A stretch of 64,000 nt of DNA from Pyruvatibacter sp. (GCF_040219635.1 NZ_JAVJSC010000009.1:124001-188000); one strand, 5' to 3'; numbered from the stretch's first letter, positions 31,762 to 41,066 are shown. Made by a program: numbers and translations. The notes: generated by a model from the letters alone, not told the origin.

Positions 31762-33642
31762 CTAGCGAAGAATGCTTGTCAGCAGGGACATCATGTCCTG
31801 AACCGCCGACATCACCCGCGCATTTGCGGCATACGCATTTTGCAGCAGCAACAGCTGCGCCATTTCGTCATCAATCGACACACCCGTGGTGTTCTGAACT
31901 TTCTCTTCCAGCCCAAGCTGCACAACCTGCTGGCTGTCCAGCGCCCGGTTGGCGAGCACCAGCTCATTGGCCTGGAAAGACACGACCCGGCGGGCGAACT
32001 CATCAACGCCACCCTCAAAAGGCTGGCCCGTGCCGCCAATACCCGTTGCCGGGTCAAACGCCCGCGACGTACCGGTCAGACGCTCAAGCAAATCTGTCGG
32101 GCGGGCGGGATCACCCGCATCCGTTGCCGGTGACGTTGAATAAACCACCAGCGACGACGGGTCCGCCGCCACGCTGGCATTCACAGCAATACGGCTGGCA
32201 AAGCCAACCTTCTGCGTTACACCGTCCTGCGACGCGGTATAGGCTGCCTGCGCGTTGATGCCATCAACAAACAGCGGCAATCCCGTGCCCTGCCCGGTCA
32301 GGCCTGTAGCCGTAACCGTGGCCGTCACCGCATCCACATCGGTGGTTGCGCCAACGCCGTCATCCACAATGCGCAGCGTTGTGCCCGCAGGGTTGGACGT
32401 ATCAATGTTGATGCTGGCCGCCGCCAGGGCCGCATCAAGGTTGGTGGCAAACGCGCCCGCACTGCCACCCCATGCAACACCCACAACCGTGTCGCCGGCA
32501 TTGGGTGTCACTGTGTTGGAAAGCGGCAACGTGGCGGGGTCGTCCACCCGAATGATTGTCACCTGGCGCTGCGTGCCGCCGGGCGTTTGGGTGTAGGTGA
32601 GGTTTATCTGATCGCCGTTCTGCAACCCGGCCAGATCAACATCAAAGCCCGCAGGCGGCCCTGCAACTGCCGCCGATGTGATGGTAGTTTCCGACAGCGA
32701 CTTGGCAAGCGCGTGGGCAATTTCATCAAGCTGTGCCTGCGCTTCCACAAGCGTGGTGTCGCGCATTTCCACAAGACCGGCGATCTCGCCCTGCCGGATT
32801 GTACCATCACGCAAAAGGTCAATCGGCGCCGAGCCGCCAATCTGCAATGTAACCGTACCGACCTCGCGCAAGGCAGGGTCTGAATTGTAAAAAGAGGATG
32901 CCGAAAGCGTCGGGTGCTCATCAAACGAGAGCTTGGCCGGTTGTGTATCCAGCAGCAGGTTCCCACCCGTGGTGAACACCGAAAGCCGCCCGCCTTCACG
33001 CTCCACCGTGCGGATATCCATCAGCGACGCAAGCTCACGCAGCGCCACATCACGCTCGTCCTGCAGGTCGGCAATAGAGCCGCCCTGGTTGGCTGAAATC
33101 TTGAGGTTGAGATCGTGGATTTTTTCCAGCGCACCATTGGCGCGTGACACCGCATCATTCAACCGGCGCTCAGTCTCACGCCGCATCTGCTGGATTTCGT
33201 CAGACATGCGGTTGAGTTCAACCGACATTTCTTCTGCCGCCGCCAGCGTGGCCTCACGGGTCACGGTGCTTTCAGGCGTCGTCGCCAGATCCTGAAACGC
33301 CGTGCCCAGACGGTTGATGTAGGCTGCCACCGACGTTTCACTGTCGGGCGTACCAAACATCTGGTCAACGCGGGTCAGAAACTCCGAGCGTACATCCAGC
33401 TTGGATGTAATGCCGGACGACCGCTGCAACTGACCAAACAGATAGTTGTCCACCTCGCGCACGGCCGCCCGCACAGACACACCAATACCTTCGCCACCGG
33501 CAATGAGGTTGGTCTGGCTGCCAACCTTGCGCGTGTACCCAGGCGTCGTGGCGTTGGCGATATTGCGTGATGCAAGATCGACCGCAGCCTGATTGGCCTT
33601 GAGCCCGGAGACGGCGGCATTGAGGGCGTTGGAGAGGGACAT
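31762..33642 (-). CDS. flgK: Flagellar hook-associated protein 1 (FlgK)
   Basis: A 626-residue hook-filament junction protein with the rod/hook N-terminal signature (ALNAAVSGLKANQAAVDLASRNIANATTPGYTRK) and C-terminal helix (EMAQLLLLQNAYAANARVMSAVQDMMSLL). CAGGAAA precedes the ATG. It lies between flgE and flgL on the minus strand. Confidence 0.95.
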   Translation of the reverse strand: MSLSNALNAAVSGLKANQAAVDLASRNIANATTPGYTRKVGSQTNLIAGGEGIGVSVRAAVREVDNYLFGQLQRSSGITSKLDVRSEFLTRVDQMFGTPDSETSVAAYINRLGTAFQDLATTPESTVTREATLAAAEEMSVELNRMSDEIQQMRRETERRLNDAVSRANGALEKIHDLNLKISANQGGSIADLQDERDVALRELASLMDIRTVEREGGRLSVFTTGGNLLLDTQPAKLSFDEHPTLSASSFYNSDPALREVGTVTLQIGGSAPIDLLRDGTIRQGEIAGLVEMRDTTLVEAQAQLDEIAHALAKSLSETTITSAAVAGPPAGFDVDLAGLQNGDQINLTYTQTPGGTQRQVTIIRVDDPATLPLSNTVTPNAGDTVVGVAWGGSAGAFATNLDAALAAASINIDTSNPAGTTLRIVDDGVGATTDVDAVTATVTATGLTGQGTGLPLFVDGINAQAAYTASQDGVTQKVGFASRIAVNASVAADPSSLVVYSTSPATDAGDPARPTDLLERLTGTSRAFDPATGIGGTGQPFEGGVDEFARRVVSFQANELVLANRALDSQQVVQLGLEEKVQNTTGVSIDDEMAQLLLLQNAYAANARVMSAVQDMMSLLTSILR

Positions 33643-33716
33643 GGTTTCCTGAAAACCTGAATGAACCGAATGAAAGAGAGGTGGCGGCTTCTGCCGCCAT
33701 CACGAGCGCTTGTGCC

Positions 33717-35108
33717 TTAGCGCTTCATGTTGAGCGTTTCACGGACCAGTTCGTCTGACGTGGTCACGATGCGCGTTGTGGCTGAATAAGCCTGCTGGGT
33801 AATGATGAGTTTCGAAAACTCGTCAGCGATATCCACGTTGGACGCTTCGCGCGCCTCCGCCACAATCTCGCCGGAAGCCCCCTGAATGGCCTCACCTGAA
33901 TCCTGCGTCGCAGCCCAGGCACCGCCATCAAGCTTGCGCAGCTTGTTGTCGGCATTGAACTTCACCAGCGTCACTTCCGCCAGATCAAGCTGCTTGCCAT
34001 TGGTGTAGGTGCCCACAACGCGGCCCGCATCAGAAATGGCGATAGAGGCCAAAGCGCCGGAGGCAAAGCCGTCCTGTTCAATTTCCGTTACCGACACAGA
34101 GCCGTTGGTGTCCGCAAACTGTGTAATCTGGTTGGAGCCGTGATTGAGCGTGATGTTGCCAAGGTTCACGCCATCCACTGTAAGGCCGGTGACGGTGGCC
34201 GAGGTTACAGCAGGTGTTGCAACGCCTGAGCCATTGAACACGTAAGCCTGGCCCACATTGTTCCATTTGGCGGTTGCGCCCGTGGCTGTGGTGCTGGTCT
34301 GGTAAAACAGGTTCCAGGTGTCAGCACCACCGGCCTGAGCCGCACCGTTGCCGGTGTTGTTCACCTTGGCCCAACGCATTTCAACATTCACCGGGTTGCC
34401 GATCGCGTCATACATGGTGATGGCACCACCGGCGAGCGAGCGGTCCAAAAACAGCTGCTCGTCCTGCCCCTGCACAAACCCGTCACCACCAAACGTTGAC
34501 GGGTTGTTGGTGAAGGTCGCGTCCAGCATCAGTTCGGAGTTGGGCGTGTTGGCATCTGCGACCACCGTCTTGGGGAACGATGCCAGGTTGGCGGTATATT
34601 CCATGGTTGTGGACTGGCGCGCAGACACGAAGTCGCTTTCAATCTGAATGCGCGTCGGCACGTCGCCCACCTTGTTGCCGGTCAGTGGATTGATTTCCAC
34701 GCCCTGCAGGTAATAGCCGGCACCGTTCTGCAGATAGCCGAACCGGTCCACCTCAAAGTCACCGCGACGGGTGTAATAGTCGATCTGGTTAAACACCGGC
34801 GAGTTGTCCAGCGTGGCCACCCGCTCAGACACCATGAAGTAGCCGTCACCATTGATGGCCATGTGCGTGGGCACCTGAGCGGCTTCCAGCGCGCCCTGAA
34901 CGGTGTTGGTAAATCGTGCTTCCGCCAGCACCGTACCCGGAGCATTGTTGCGCGAGGTGGCAAAGGTCACCAGATCGCGGAAATTGGTTTCGGTCCGCTT
35001 GAACCCGATGGTCTGCGTGTTGGCGATATTGTCTGAGATATGGCCCAGCGCCTTCGAATTGGCCTTGAGGCCGGTAATGGCTGTGGTCATTGCGCCGAAG
35101 ATGGTCAT
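33717..35108 (-). CDS. flgE: Flagellar hook protein FlgE
   Basis: A 463-residue hook subunit. The N-terminus TIFGAMTTAITGLKANSKALGHISDNIANTQTIGFK and C-terminus ASNVDIADEFSKLIITQQAYSATTRIVTTSDELV are diagnostic, with a variable middle domain. I use the ATG at 35108, which has AGGAGAG upstream; the frame extends to 35168. It is first of the flgE-flgK-flgL run and is preceded by a sigma-54 promoter. flgD and fliK are not next to it. Confidence 0.95.
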   Translation of the reverse strand: MTIFGAMTTAITGLKANSKALGHISDNIANTQTIGFKRTETNFRDLVTFATSRNNAPGTVLAEARFTNTVQGALEAAQVPTHMAINGDGYFMVSERVATLDNSPVFNQIDYYTRRGDFEVDRFGYLQNGAGYYLQGVEINPLTGNKVGDVPTRIQIESDFVSARQSTTMEYTANLASFPKTVVADANTPNSELMLDATFTNNPSTFGGDGFVQGQDEQLFLDRSLAGGAITMYDAIGNPVNVEMRWAKVNNTGNGAAQAGGADTWNLFYQTSTTATGATAKWNNVGQAYVFNGSGVATPAVTSATVTGLTVDGVNLGNITLNHGSNQITQFADTNGSVSVTEIEQDGFASGALASIAISDAGRVVGTYTNGKQLDLAEVTLVKFNADNKLRKLDGGAWAATQDSGEAIQGASGEIVAEAREASNVDIADEFSKLIITQQAYSATTRIVTTSDELVRETLNMKR

Positions 35109-35191
35109 CGGATCTCTCCTAAAGACGGTCAGATGGCTGGCGGCATCCCCGACAAATCCGGGTGGCACGCGCAGAAACTCACGACCACATG

Positions 35192-35207
35192 AGCAAGCGC
35201 CGGGCCA
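35192..35207 (-). promoter_or_regulatory. Sigma-54 promoter of flgE-flgK-flgL
   Basis: Read on the minus strand, TGGCCCGGCGCTTGCT has GG and GC ten bases apart and a TTGCT -12 box. It lies about 85 bp upstream of the flgE ATG. Confidence 0.62.
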
Positions 35208-35280
35208 GAACTTTACGTAAGCAATTTCAATGAGTTAGCAGAATCCTTGTCATTGGCATCCAAGCACTATCTGCCGTCAG

Positions 35281-35299
35281 CGGCAGCTTTTGCCGGGCA
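35281..35299. promoter_or_regulatory. CCGGCA-type enhancer-like motif upstream of flgE
   Basis: CGGCAGCTTTTGCCGGGCA lies 75-105 bp upstream of the flgE sigma-54 promoter, the same setting as the motifs near flgF, flgI and flagellin 1. Confidence 0.45.
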
Positions 35300-35450
35300 A
35301 CCTGCGCTCCTGCCCGACCGGCCACCCGCATAACTGACCATGTGTCATGCGACTTGCCCGCAGGCGCGCGTGCCCCTAGGTTTGCGCCCGTTCAGATATT
35401 CGAAAACCCGATCTCGAAAACCCGACATCGAAAAATGGCAGGACTTGTTG

Positions 35451-36296
35451 ATGCGTTTTGAAGGCACAAAGGATTACGTCGCAACCGAGGATCTTCGCGT
35501 TGCGGTGAATGCAGCTATCACCCTTGAGCGTCCGCTGCTGGTAAAAGGCGAACCAGGCACCGGCAAAACCGTGCTCGCCGAGCAGATTGCGTCGTCGCTG
35601 GGCCTGCCGATGATTACGTGGAACATCAAATCCACCACCAAGGCGCATCAGGGTCTGTATGAATATGACGCCATCACCCGCCTGCGCGATGGCCAGCTTG
35701 GCGACGAGCGCGTCAAGGACATCAGCAACTACATCAACAAGGGCAAACTGTGGGAGGCCTTCGACGCCGACCAGAAAGTGGTGCTGCTGATTGACGAGGT
35801 GGACAAGGCCGACATCGAGTTCCCCAATGACCTGTTGCAGGAACTCGACCGCATGGAGTTCTACGTGTACGAGACCGATCAGGTCATCAAGGCGAAAGAA
35901 CGCCCCATCGTCATCATCACCTCGAACAACGAAAAAGAACTGCCCGACGCCTTCCTGCGCCGCTGCTTCTTCCACTACATCAAGTTTCCCGACGCCGACA
36001 CCATGAAGCAGATCGTCGATGTGCACTTCGACAAGCTGAAAGAGCGACTGGTGAAGGAAGCACTCGACGTGTTCTACGAAATGCGCGACGTGCCCGGCCT
36101 CAAAAAGAAGCCCTCAACGTCAGAGCTTCTGGACTGGCTCAAGCTGCTGATGAACGAGGATATTTCGCCCGAAACCCTGCGAGAGCGCGACGCCACTAAG
36201 CTGATCCCGCCGCTGCACGGCGCCCTGCTCAAGAACGAGCAGGACGTGCACCTGTTTGAGCGCCTGGCCTTCCTCGCCCGCCGCGAACGCAACTAG
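35451..36296 (+). CDS. MoxR-family AAA+ ATPase
   Basis: A 281-residue ATPase with Walker A (GEPGTGKT, near residue 42), Walker B (VVLLIDEVDKAD), sensor 1 (IVIITSNNEKELPDAFLRRC) and a C-terminal helical part. MoxR ATPases act as chaperones with VWA-domain partners; such a protein is encoded at 38642-39817. I use the ATG at 35451 (MRFEGTKDY) with CAGGA upstream; the frame is open from 35340. Confidence 0.9.
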   Translation: MRFEGTKDYVATEDLRVAVNAAITLERPLLVKGEPGTGKTVLAEQIASSLGLPMITWNIKSTTKAHQGLYEYDAITRLRDGQLGDERVKDISNYINKGKLWEAFDADQKVVLLIDEVDKADIEFPNDLLQELDRMEFYVYETDQVIKAKERPIVIITSNNEKELPDAFLRRCFFHYIKFPDADTMKQIVDVHFDKLKERLVKEALDVFYEMRDVPGLKKKPSTSELLDWLKLLMNEDISPETLRERDATKLIPPLHGALLKNEQDVHLFERLAFLARRERN

Positions 36297-36315
36297 CGAA
36301 GCGGGGACTTCCGAT

Positions 36316-36969
36316 ATGACCTCAGCCGTTAGCGTCATTGCCATTGAGGGCAAAGGCCCCAACGCGCTGACGGTCGAGGCTATCGCAGCGCTGTCCAGCG
36401 CACTTGATGAAGCCGAAGCAGACCCGGCCGTCGAGGCAATACTCCTTAAGGGTAAGCCCGGCGGCGCGTTCTGCGTGGGTCTAGACAACGCCGTTCTGGC
36501 AGACGGTGAAGCCGCAGCAGCGGATCTTCTCAATGCCATGGGACACCTGTTGTTGCGCTTGTTCACCTCACATTTGCGCATTGTCGCGCAGGTGGAGGGC
36601 CACGCTGTTGCCGCCGGTGCCATGCTGCTTTTGGTGTCAGACCTGCGCATCGGCACGCCAGGCAACTACCGGGTCGGGTTTTCGGAAGTCGGCATCGGCA
36701 TGCCCCTGCCCGGCCTGCCGCTCGCGCTGGCCCGCCATCGCCTCACCCCCACATGGCTGACACGCACTACCGCGCTGGCAGACCTCCTGCCGCCCGATGA
36801 TGCGCAGGCCGCAGGATTTCTGGATCACGTAACAGACAACGTGGATGCAGCCGCCTTGCAGGGTGCAGAACGCCTCGCCGCCCTTCCTCGCACCGCCTAT
36901 ACACAAACGGCGGCGACACTGCGTGCCGCCGCCGTTCAAGAAATGAAACTGTCGCTAGGTGTCCGCTAG
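36316..36969 (+). CDS. Enoyl-CoA hydratase/isomerase-family protein
   Basis: A 217-residue crotonase-fold protein (GPNALTVEAIAALSSALDEAEADPAVEAILLKGKPGGAFCVGLD; oxyanion-hole region VEGHAVAAGAMLLLVSDLRI; FSEVGIGMPLPG). It is shorter than standard hydratases (about 260). The usual catalytic Glu near the oxyanion region is not obvious, so the reaction is uncertain. It starts 20 bp after the MoxR gene and converges on the next gene with a four-base overlap. Confidence 0.78.
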   Translation: MTSAVSVIAIEGKGPNALTVEAIAALSSALDEAEADPAVEAILLKGKPGGAFCVGLDNAVLADGEAAAADLLNAMGHLLLRLFTSHLRIVAQVEGHAVAAGAMLLLVSDLRIGTPGNYRVGFSEVGIGMPLPGLPLALARHRLTPTWLTRTTALADLLPPDDAQAAGFLDHVTDNVDAAALQGAERLAALPRTAYTQTAATLRAAAVQEMKLSLGVR

Positions 36970-37211
36970 GAGCGGATAAGCCGGTAGCCGTAAATCAGCG
37001 CACACGCACCCGCCACCGCAATGATGAGCTGCCCGATAATGCCGGCGAACGCCACGCCGAGCAGCCCCAGCACGAAGTTGAAAACAACCGCGCCGCCAAT
37101 GCCCAGCAAAATGTTGGTCAGCAGCCCGTGATCCGCCTTCATCAGCTTTTCAGCAATCCAGCCCGCAAGCCCACCGACAATGATTGTAAGTATCCAGCCC
37201 ATTCCAGCCAT
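36966..37211 (-). CDS. GlsB/YeaQ/YmgE-family membrane protein
   Basis: An 81-residue protein with three hydrophobic segments (GWILTIIVGGLAGWIAEKLM; NILLGIGGAVVFNFVLGLLG; IIGQLIIAVAGACALIYGY). These small proteins are often stress-induced; function is unproven. I use the ATG at 37211, preceded by AAGGAGAG; the frame opens earlier at 37316. Confidence 0.88.
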   Translation of the reverse strand: MAGMGWILTIIVGGLAGWIAEKLMKADHGLLTNILLGIGGAVVFNFVLGLLGVAFAGIIGQLIIAVAGACALIYGYRLIRS

Positions 37212-37309
37212 GTTTCTCTCCTTGTGATTCATCGCAGACCAACCGTAGGGCACACGCACGCAGCGGGCTAGGATGCAGCGCAGCAAACCACAAGACGGGA
37301 AACCGACCG

Positions 37310-37753
37310 ATGCCAACGCTCTACATTGACGGCGACGCCTGCCCGGTGAAGGCTGAAACCATTCGCATCGCCGAGCGGCACAACCTGATTGTGTTTCTTG
37401 TCTCCAACTCAGGTATGCGCACTGGCACCAACCCCAACGTCAAAAATATCATGGTGTCAGACGGCGCGGATGCCGCGGACGACTGGATCGCCGAGCACAT
37501 TGAAGCCGGAGACATCGCCATTACCGCCGACATTCCGCTCGCCGCCCGCTGTCTTGAAAAATCAGCACAGGTATTGGGGCCAACCGGGCGTGCATTCACG
37601 CCTGAAAACATCGGCTCCGCGCTGGCATCGCGTGAGCTCAATCAGCACCTGCGCGAAACCGGCATCATGACGGGCGGCAACGCGCAGTTCTCAAAAGCGG
37701 ACCGGTCGCGCTTCATGAACCAGCTTGAACAGGCGATACGCAAACCAGCCTGA
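37310..37753 (+). CDS. YaiI/YqxD-family (DUF188) protein
   Basis: A 147-residue protein with the family start LYIDGDACPVKAETIRIAERH and conserved SDGADAADDWIAEHIEAGDIAITADIPLAARCLEK. It has a PIN-like fold; it may be a nuclease but this is not shown. GGGAAA lies upstream of the ATG. Confidence 0.9.
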   Translation: MPTLYIDGDACPVKAETIRIAERHNLIVFLVSNSGMRTGTNPNVKNIMVSDGADAADDWIAEHIEAGDIAITADIPLAARCLEKSAQVLGPTGRAFTPENIGSALASRELNQHLRETGIMTGGNAQFSKADRSRFMNQLEQAIRKPA

Positions 37754-37918
37754 GCTACCCGCCACATTGCCGCCACACAATGACCACACCTGCGGCAGCC
37801 GATTGCGTGATCCGGCGTTTCGCACCCCGCGTACCTTAAGGGCAGCACGTTGAAATGGCTGCGCCGACGCCAACAGGCGCCGGACTTGTAAATGCTTACC
37901 CCAACAGGAAACCCCTTT

Positions 37919-38470
37919 ATGACCAAGCTCACACGAACGTCTCTTGCGTTGACGCTGGCCGCAACAGCCGGCCTGATTGCGGGCCCTGCCCTGGCAGGCT
38001 CCGGCTACGACAGCGGCGCAAAGGCAGAAGCCGCATCAATGACGGAAGCAGCCGTGCAGATGGATGTGGTGGACACAGCGGTCGCCGCTGACGACTTCAA
38101 CACACTTGTAGCGGCCGTACAGGCAGCAGGCCTGGTTGATACCCTCAAGAGCGAAGGCCCGTTCACGGTATTTGCGCCGACAGATGCAGCCTTTGCAGCC
38201 CTCCCCGAAGGCGCACTTGATGGCCTTCTTGCAGACACAGAGGCTCTTGCCGGTGTCCTCACCTACCATGTGGTGCCGGGCAAGGTGATGGCTGCCGATA
38301 TCATCGGGAAGGTGACAACCGTTGCCACAGTGCAGGGTGCCGAGGTGACCATTGATGCCACCGGCGACGTGCCGACAATCAACGGTGCCGCCATTTCCAC
38401 AACTGACGTGGAAACATCAAACGGTGTCATTCACATCATTGATGCCGTGATCCTTCCCCCGCAGGAATAA
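37919..38470 (+). CDS. Secreted fasciclin-domain protein
   Basis: A 183-residue protein with a signal peptide (TKLTRTSLALTLAATAGLIAGPALAGS) and one FAS1 domain (DDFNTLVAAVQAAGLVDTL...FTVFAPTDAAFAALPEG...LTYHVVPGKVMAADI...GVIHIIDAVILPP). FAS1 proteins act in adhesion or at the cell surface. I use the ATG at 37919 with AGGAAA upstream. Confidence 0.92.
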   Translation: MTKLTRTSLALTLAATAGLIAGPALAGSGYDSGAKAEAASMTEAAVQMDVVDTAVAADDFNTLVAAVQAAGLVDTLKSEGPFTVFAPTDAAFAALPEGALDGLLADTEALAGVLTYHVVPGKVMAADIIGKVTTVATVQGAEVTIDATGDVPTINGAAISTTDVETSNGVIHIIDAVILPPQE

Positions 38471-38486
38471 TCACCTGGCACATTTT

Positions 38487-38522
38487 GGGCGGCAGTTTCC
38501 TTGAGGAATTGCCGCCCTTTTT
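38487..38522 (+). terminator. Rho-independent terminator after the fasciclin gene
   Basis: Stem GGGCGGCA (38487-38494) with TGCCGCCC (38510-38517), closing a smaller inner hairpin (TCCTTGAGGA), followed by TTTTT. Confidence 0.85.
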
Positions 38523-38641
38523 GTGTCTGTACACCCGTTTTCCATGCACAGAGGTATTTCACCCGCAACCTTGCGCTTTGGGGGCAAGACGTGGGATTTT
38601 ACTACAACTTGTCATTTCACGTTTGCCTTCAGGTAGTCCCC

Positions 38642-39817
38642 ATGTTCGTCAATTTCTTCCATGAGCTCAAAAACGCCGGTATGCCGGTTTCCCTGCGCGA
38701 ATATCTGACGCTGCTGGAAGCGATGGACGCCGAGGTCATCGACCGCGAGGTGGAGGATTTTTATTACCTGTCGCGCTCAGCGCTGGTGAAAGACGAAAAG
38801 AACCTCGACAAGTTCGATCAGGTGTTCGGCCATGTATTCAAGGGCCTAGAGAGCCTCGGCGAGGGGGATGTGTCTGAAATCCCCGAAGACTGGCTCAAGG
38901 CACTCACCGAAAAGTTCCTCACCGAAGAGGAAAAAGCCGAGATCGAAGCCCTGGGTGGCTGGGAAAAGATCATGGAGGAGCTGAAAAAGCGCCTCGAAGA
39001 ACAGGAAAAGCGCCACGAAGGCGGCAACAAGATGATCGGCACCGCCGGTACGTCGCCATTCGGGGCTGAAGGCTACAACCCCGAAGGCGTGCGCATCGGC
39101 CAGAAGGAAGGCCGCCACGGCAAGGCCGTGAAAGTGTGGGACAAGCGCGAATACAAGAACCTCGATGATTCAGTCGAGCTTGGCACCCGCAACATCAAAG
39201 TGGCCCTGCGCCGCCTGCGCAAATGGGCCCGCGACGGAGCCGCCGAAGAGCTGGACCTCGATGACACCATCAAATCCACCGCTGATCGCGGCTACCTCGA
39301 TATCAAGCTGGTGCCCGAGCGTCGCAACACCATCAAGACGTTGCTTTTCTTTGACGTCGGCGGCTCCATGGACCCGCACATCAAGGTGTGTGAGGAGTTG
39401 TTCTCGGCCGCCCGTACCGAGTTCAAGAACATGGAATATTTCTACTTCCACAACTGCCTCTATGAAGACCTGTGGCGCGACAACCGCCGCCGCCACAACG
39501 AGAAGATGGCGACATGGGACGTGCTGCATAAATATCCATCCGACTACAAGGTCATCATCGTTGGCGACGCTTCCATGAGCCCCTACGAAATCACCTATGC
39601 AGGTGGTTCCGTTGAACACTGGAATGAAGAACCCGGCGGCGTGTGGCTTGAGCGTCTGCAGCAGGTCTATGAAAACGTTGTGTGGCTCAACCCGGTTGCC
39701 GAGCGCCATTGGGAGTACACGCCGTCCATCGAGATCATGCGCCAGATCATCGGCGACCGCATGTTCCCGCTAACGCTGGACGGCCTCGACCGCGCCATGC
39801 GTGAGCTGTCGCGTTGA
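38642..39817 (+). CDS. VWA-domain protein, CoxE-like, probable MoxR partner
   Basis: A 391-residue protein with a helical N-terminal part (MFVNFFHELKNAGMPVSLREYLTLLEAMDA), a charged middle and a C-terminal VWA domain. The metal site reads DVGGS, so the first Ser of the usual DxSxS is Gly. CoxE-type VWA proteins work with MoxR ATPases such as the one at 35451. I use the ATG at 38642; the frame is open from 38501 through the upstream terminator. Its stop overlaps the next start by four bases. Confidence 0.88.
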   Translation: MFVNFFHELKNAGMPVSLREYLTLLEAMDAEVIDREVEDFYYLSRSALVKDEKNLDKFDQVFGHVFKGLESLGEGDVSEIPEDWLKALTEKFLTEEEKAEIEALGGWEKIMEELKKRLEEQEKRHEGGNKMIGTAGTSPFGAEGYNPEGVRIGQKEGRHGKAVKVWDKREYKNLDDSVELGTRNIKVALRRLRKWARDGAAEELDLDDTIKSTADRGYLDIKLVPERRNTIKTLLFFDVGGSMDPHIKVCEELFSAARTEFKNMEYFYFHNCLYEDLWRDNRRRHNEKMATWDVLHKYPSDYKVIIVGDASMSPYEITYAGGSVEHWNEEPGGVWLERLQQVYENVVWLNPVAERHWEYTPSIEIMRQIIGDRMFPLTLDGLDRAMRELSR

Positions 39818-40236
39818 GTGACACACAAGCTGCGACCGATGCCGCCCGCCAGCGTTACGCGCCCCAGGCCCGCCGTGTGGCATGGCTGGACCTGTGGCTG
39901 ACCACGCCGCTGGCGCTGCCCTTCTTTTCTGAAATCTATATTTCCATACTGCACGCGCTGCATGTGGCGCTTGGCTTGCAGGGAGCCGTGCCCGGCTTTG
40001 CCCCCATCCACTGGGCCTTCATCAATATCGTCGGCGTCATGGCCGTTATGTGGGCACTGGTGCGGCTGCGTTACCCCATCCGTGAGTTTGCACTGACAGA
40101 TGCCTATGCACGCATAACAATCGCGGCCATTTTGGTGTTCTGGATATGGCAGGGTGCGACGCCGATGCTGACACTATTCGTTGCCACCGAGATCGGCGGC
40201 GCGCTGTATGTTGTGTGGCCCCGGAAGGGTAGCTAA
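39814..40236 (+). CDS. Small integral membrane protein, unknown function
   Basis: A 140-residue protein with three or four hydrophobic segments (PLALPFFSEIYISILHALHVAL; FINIVGVMAVMWALV; ITIAAILVFWIWQGATPMLTLFVATEIGGALYVVW). It starts with TTG in a four-base overlap with the VWA gene stop, so it is probably coupled to it. I do not recognise a family. Confidence 0.65.
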   Translation: MSDTQAATDAARQRYAPQARRVAWLDLWLTTPLALPFFSEIYISILHALHVALGLQGAVPGFAPIHWAFINIVGVMAVMWALVRLRYPIREFALTDAYARITIAAILVFWIWQGATPMLTLFVATEIGGALYVVWPRKGS

Positions 40237-40844
40237 GCCCCGGGCTGAGCCGCCACGCCCGCATCCCCTGCATCCGCAAGCATCATGTCAATCCGGTCCT
40301 GCCCCCAATACCGGTGCGTCTTGCCGCCCGCATCAAACGCAAAAAACGGCACGCCAAACACCTGATCTTTTTCCAGAAGCGGCATGTAAGCGTCAAGTAA
40401 CTCCGCATACAGACTTTCATCGGTAAGTGCCGCCACAGCGCCGCCGGGGTCAATGCCCACTTGCGATGCGAGCGTCGCAATCACCTCCTCATGTCCAAGG
40501 TTGGCACTCGCGGTCCACCGGGCGCGGGCAGCAGCATGGGCAAATGCCATGCCCTTGCCCGCCCGCTTGGCAAACTCGAATGTGCGGTGAACCTTGCCCC
40601 AGTTGACGCCTTCGGTAGGTGGTGCGAGCGACAGGCCATACGGGGCAACAAGACGCGCCACATCCTCAATCAGATAGGCCAGACGGGCTGCATTGGCCGC
40701 AGGGTCATTGAACTCGATGCCATCAGGAAACGCCACGACAGGAATGGGATCCACATCAATGCAATCGCGCATAAGACGTTCAAGGGCCACCCACACATAC
40801 GGGCTGCGAAGCGAGAAATAAAAGCGGAAAGGGATGTTTGTCAT
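40233..40844 (-). CDS. DsbA-family 2-hydroxychromene-2-carboxylate isomerase-like protein
   Basis: A 203-residue thioredoxin-fold protein starting FRFYFSLRSPYVWVALERL, the GST-kappa/HCCA isomerase pattern in which SxRSPY replaces the DsbA CXXC. The helical insert and the C-terminal VFGVPFFAFDAGGKTHRYWGQDRIDMM fit. The physiological substrate is unknown. Confidence 0.85.
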   Translation of the reverse strand: MTNIPFRFYFSLRSPYVWVALERLMRDCIDVDPIPVVAFPDGIEFNDPAANAARLAYLIEDVARLVAPYGLSLAPPTEGVNWGKVHRTFEFAKRAGKGMAFAHAAARARWTASANLGHEEVIATLASQVGIDPGGAVAALTDESLYAELLDAYMPLLEKDQVFGVPFFAFDAGGKTHRYWGQDRIDMMLADAGDAGVAAQPGA

Positions 40845-41066
40845 ATCGGGGCTGCGTATGGCCTATCGGAACGCATCAGGAAAATCCATGCCCTGCTCCA
40901 AAGCATGAAATGCGCCAAAGCACCAGCTTTGCTGCGCCAAATTGTCTGTTCACAAGCGCAACACTTGACCTTTTCAAGTCACTCCGCAATCAATGCGGAG
41001 TGTGGCTCCGTATAAAAGAACATACATCCGCACCGTTACGCCGTCCTGTCAGGAAAGACGCTGCCC
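40845..41066. promoter_or_regulatory. Divergent region with a perfect 9-bp inverted repeat
   Basis: A 222-bp gap between the isomerase and merR-type genes. CACTCCGCA (40980-40988) and TGCGGAGTG (40994-41002) form a perfect repeat around five bases, directly after CTTGA-N5-TCAAG (40964-40978). Such paired repeats between divergent genes look like operators, here for the adjacent MerR-type regulator. Confidence 0.5.

Larger units (their letters stand above)
35109..35450. other. Divergent control region between flgE and the MoxR gene
   Basis: 342 bp without a gene. It has a sigma-54 promoter toward flgE (35192-35207) and a CCGGCA-type motif (35281-35299). No promoter for the MoxR gene could be named. 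Confidence 0.65.

Noticed and set aside
35163..35180. TGGCACGCGCAGAAAC as a sigma-54 promoter toward the MoxR gene
   Set aside because: No GC at the -12 position with the required spacing.
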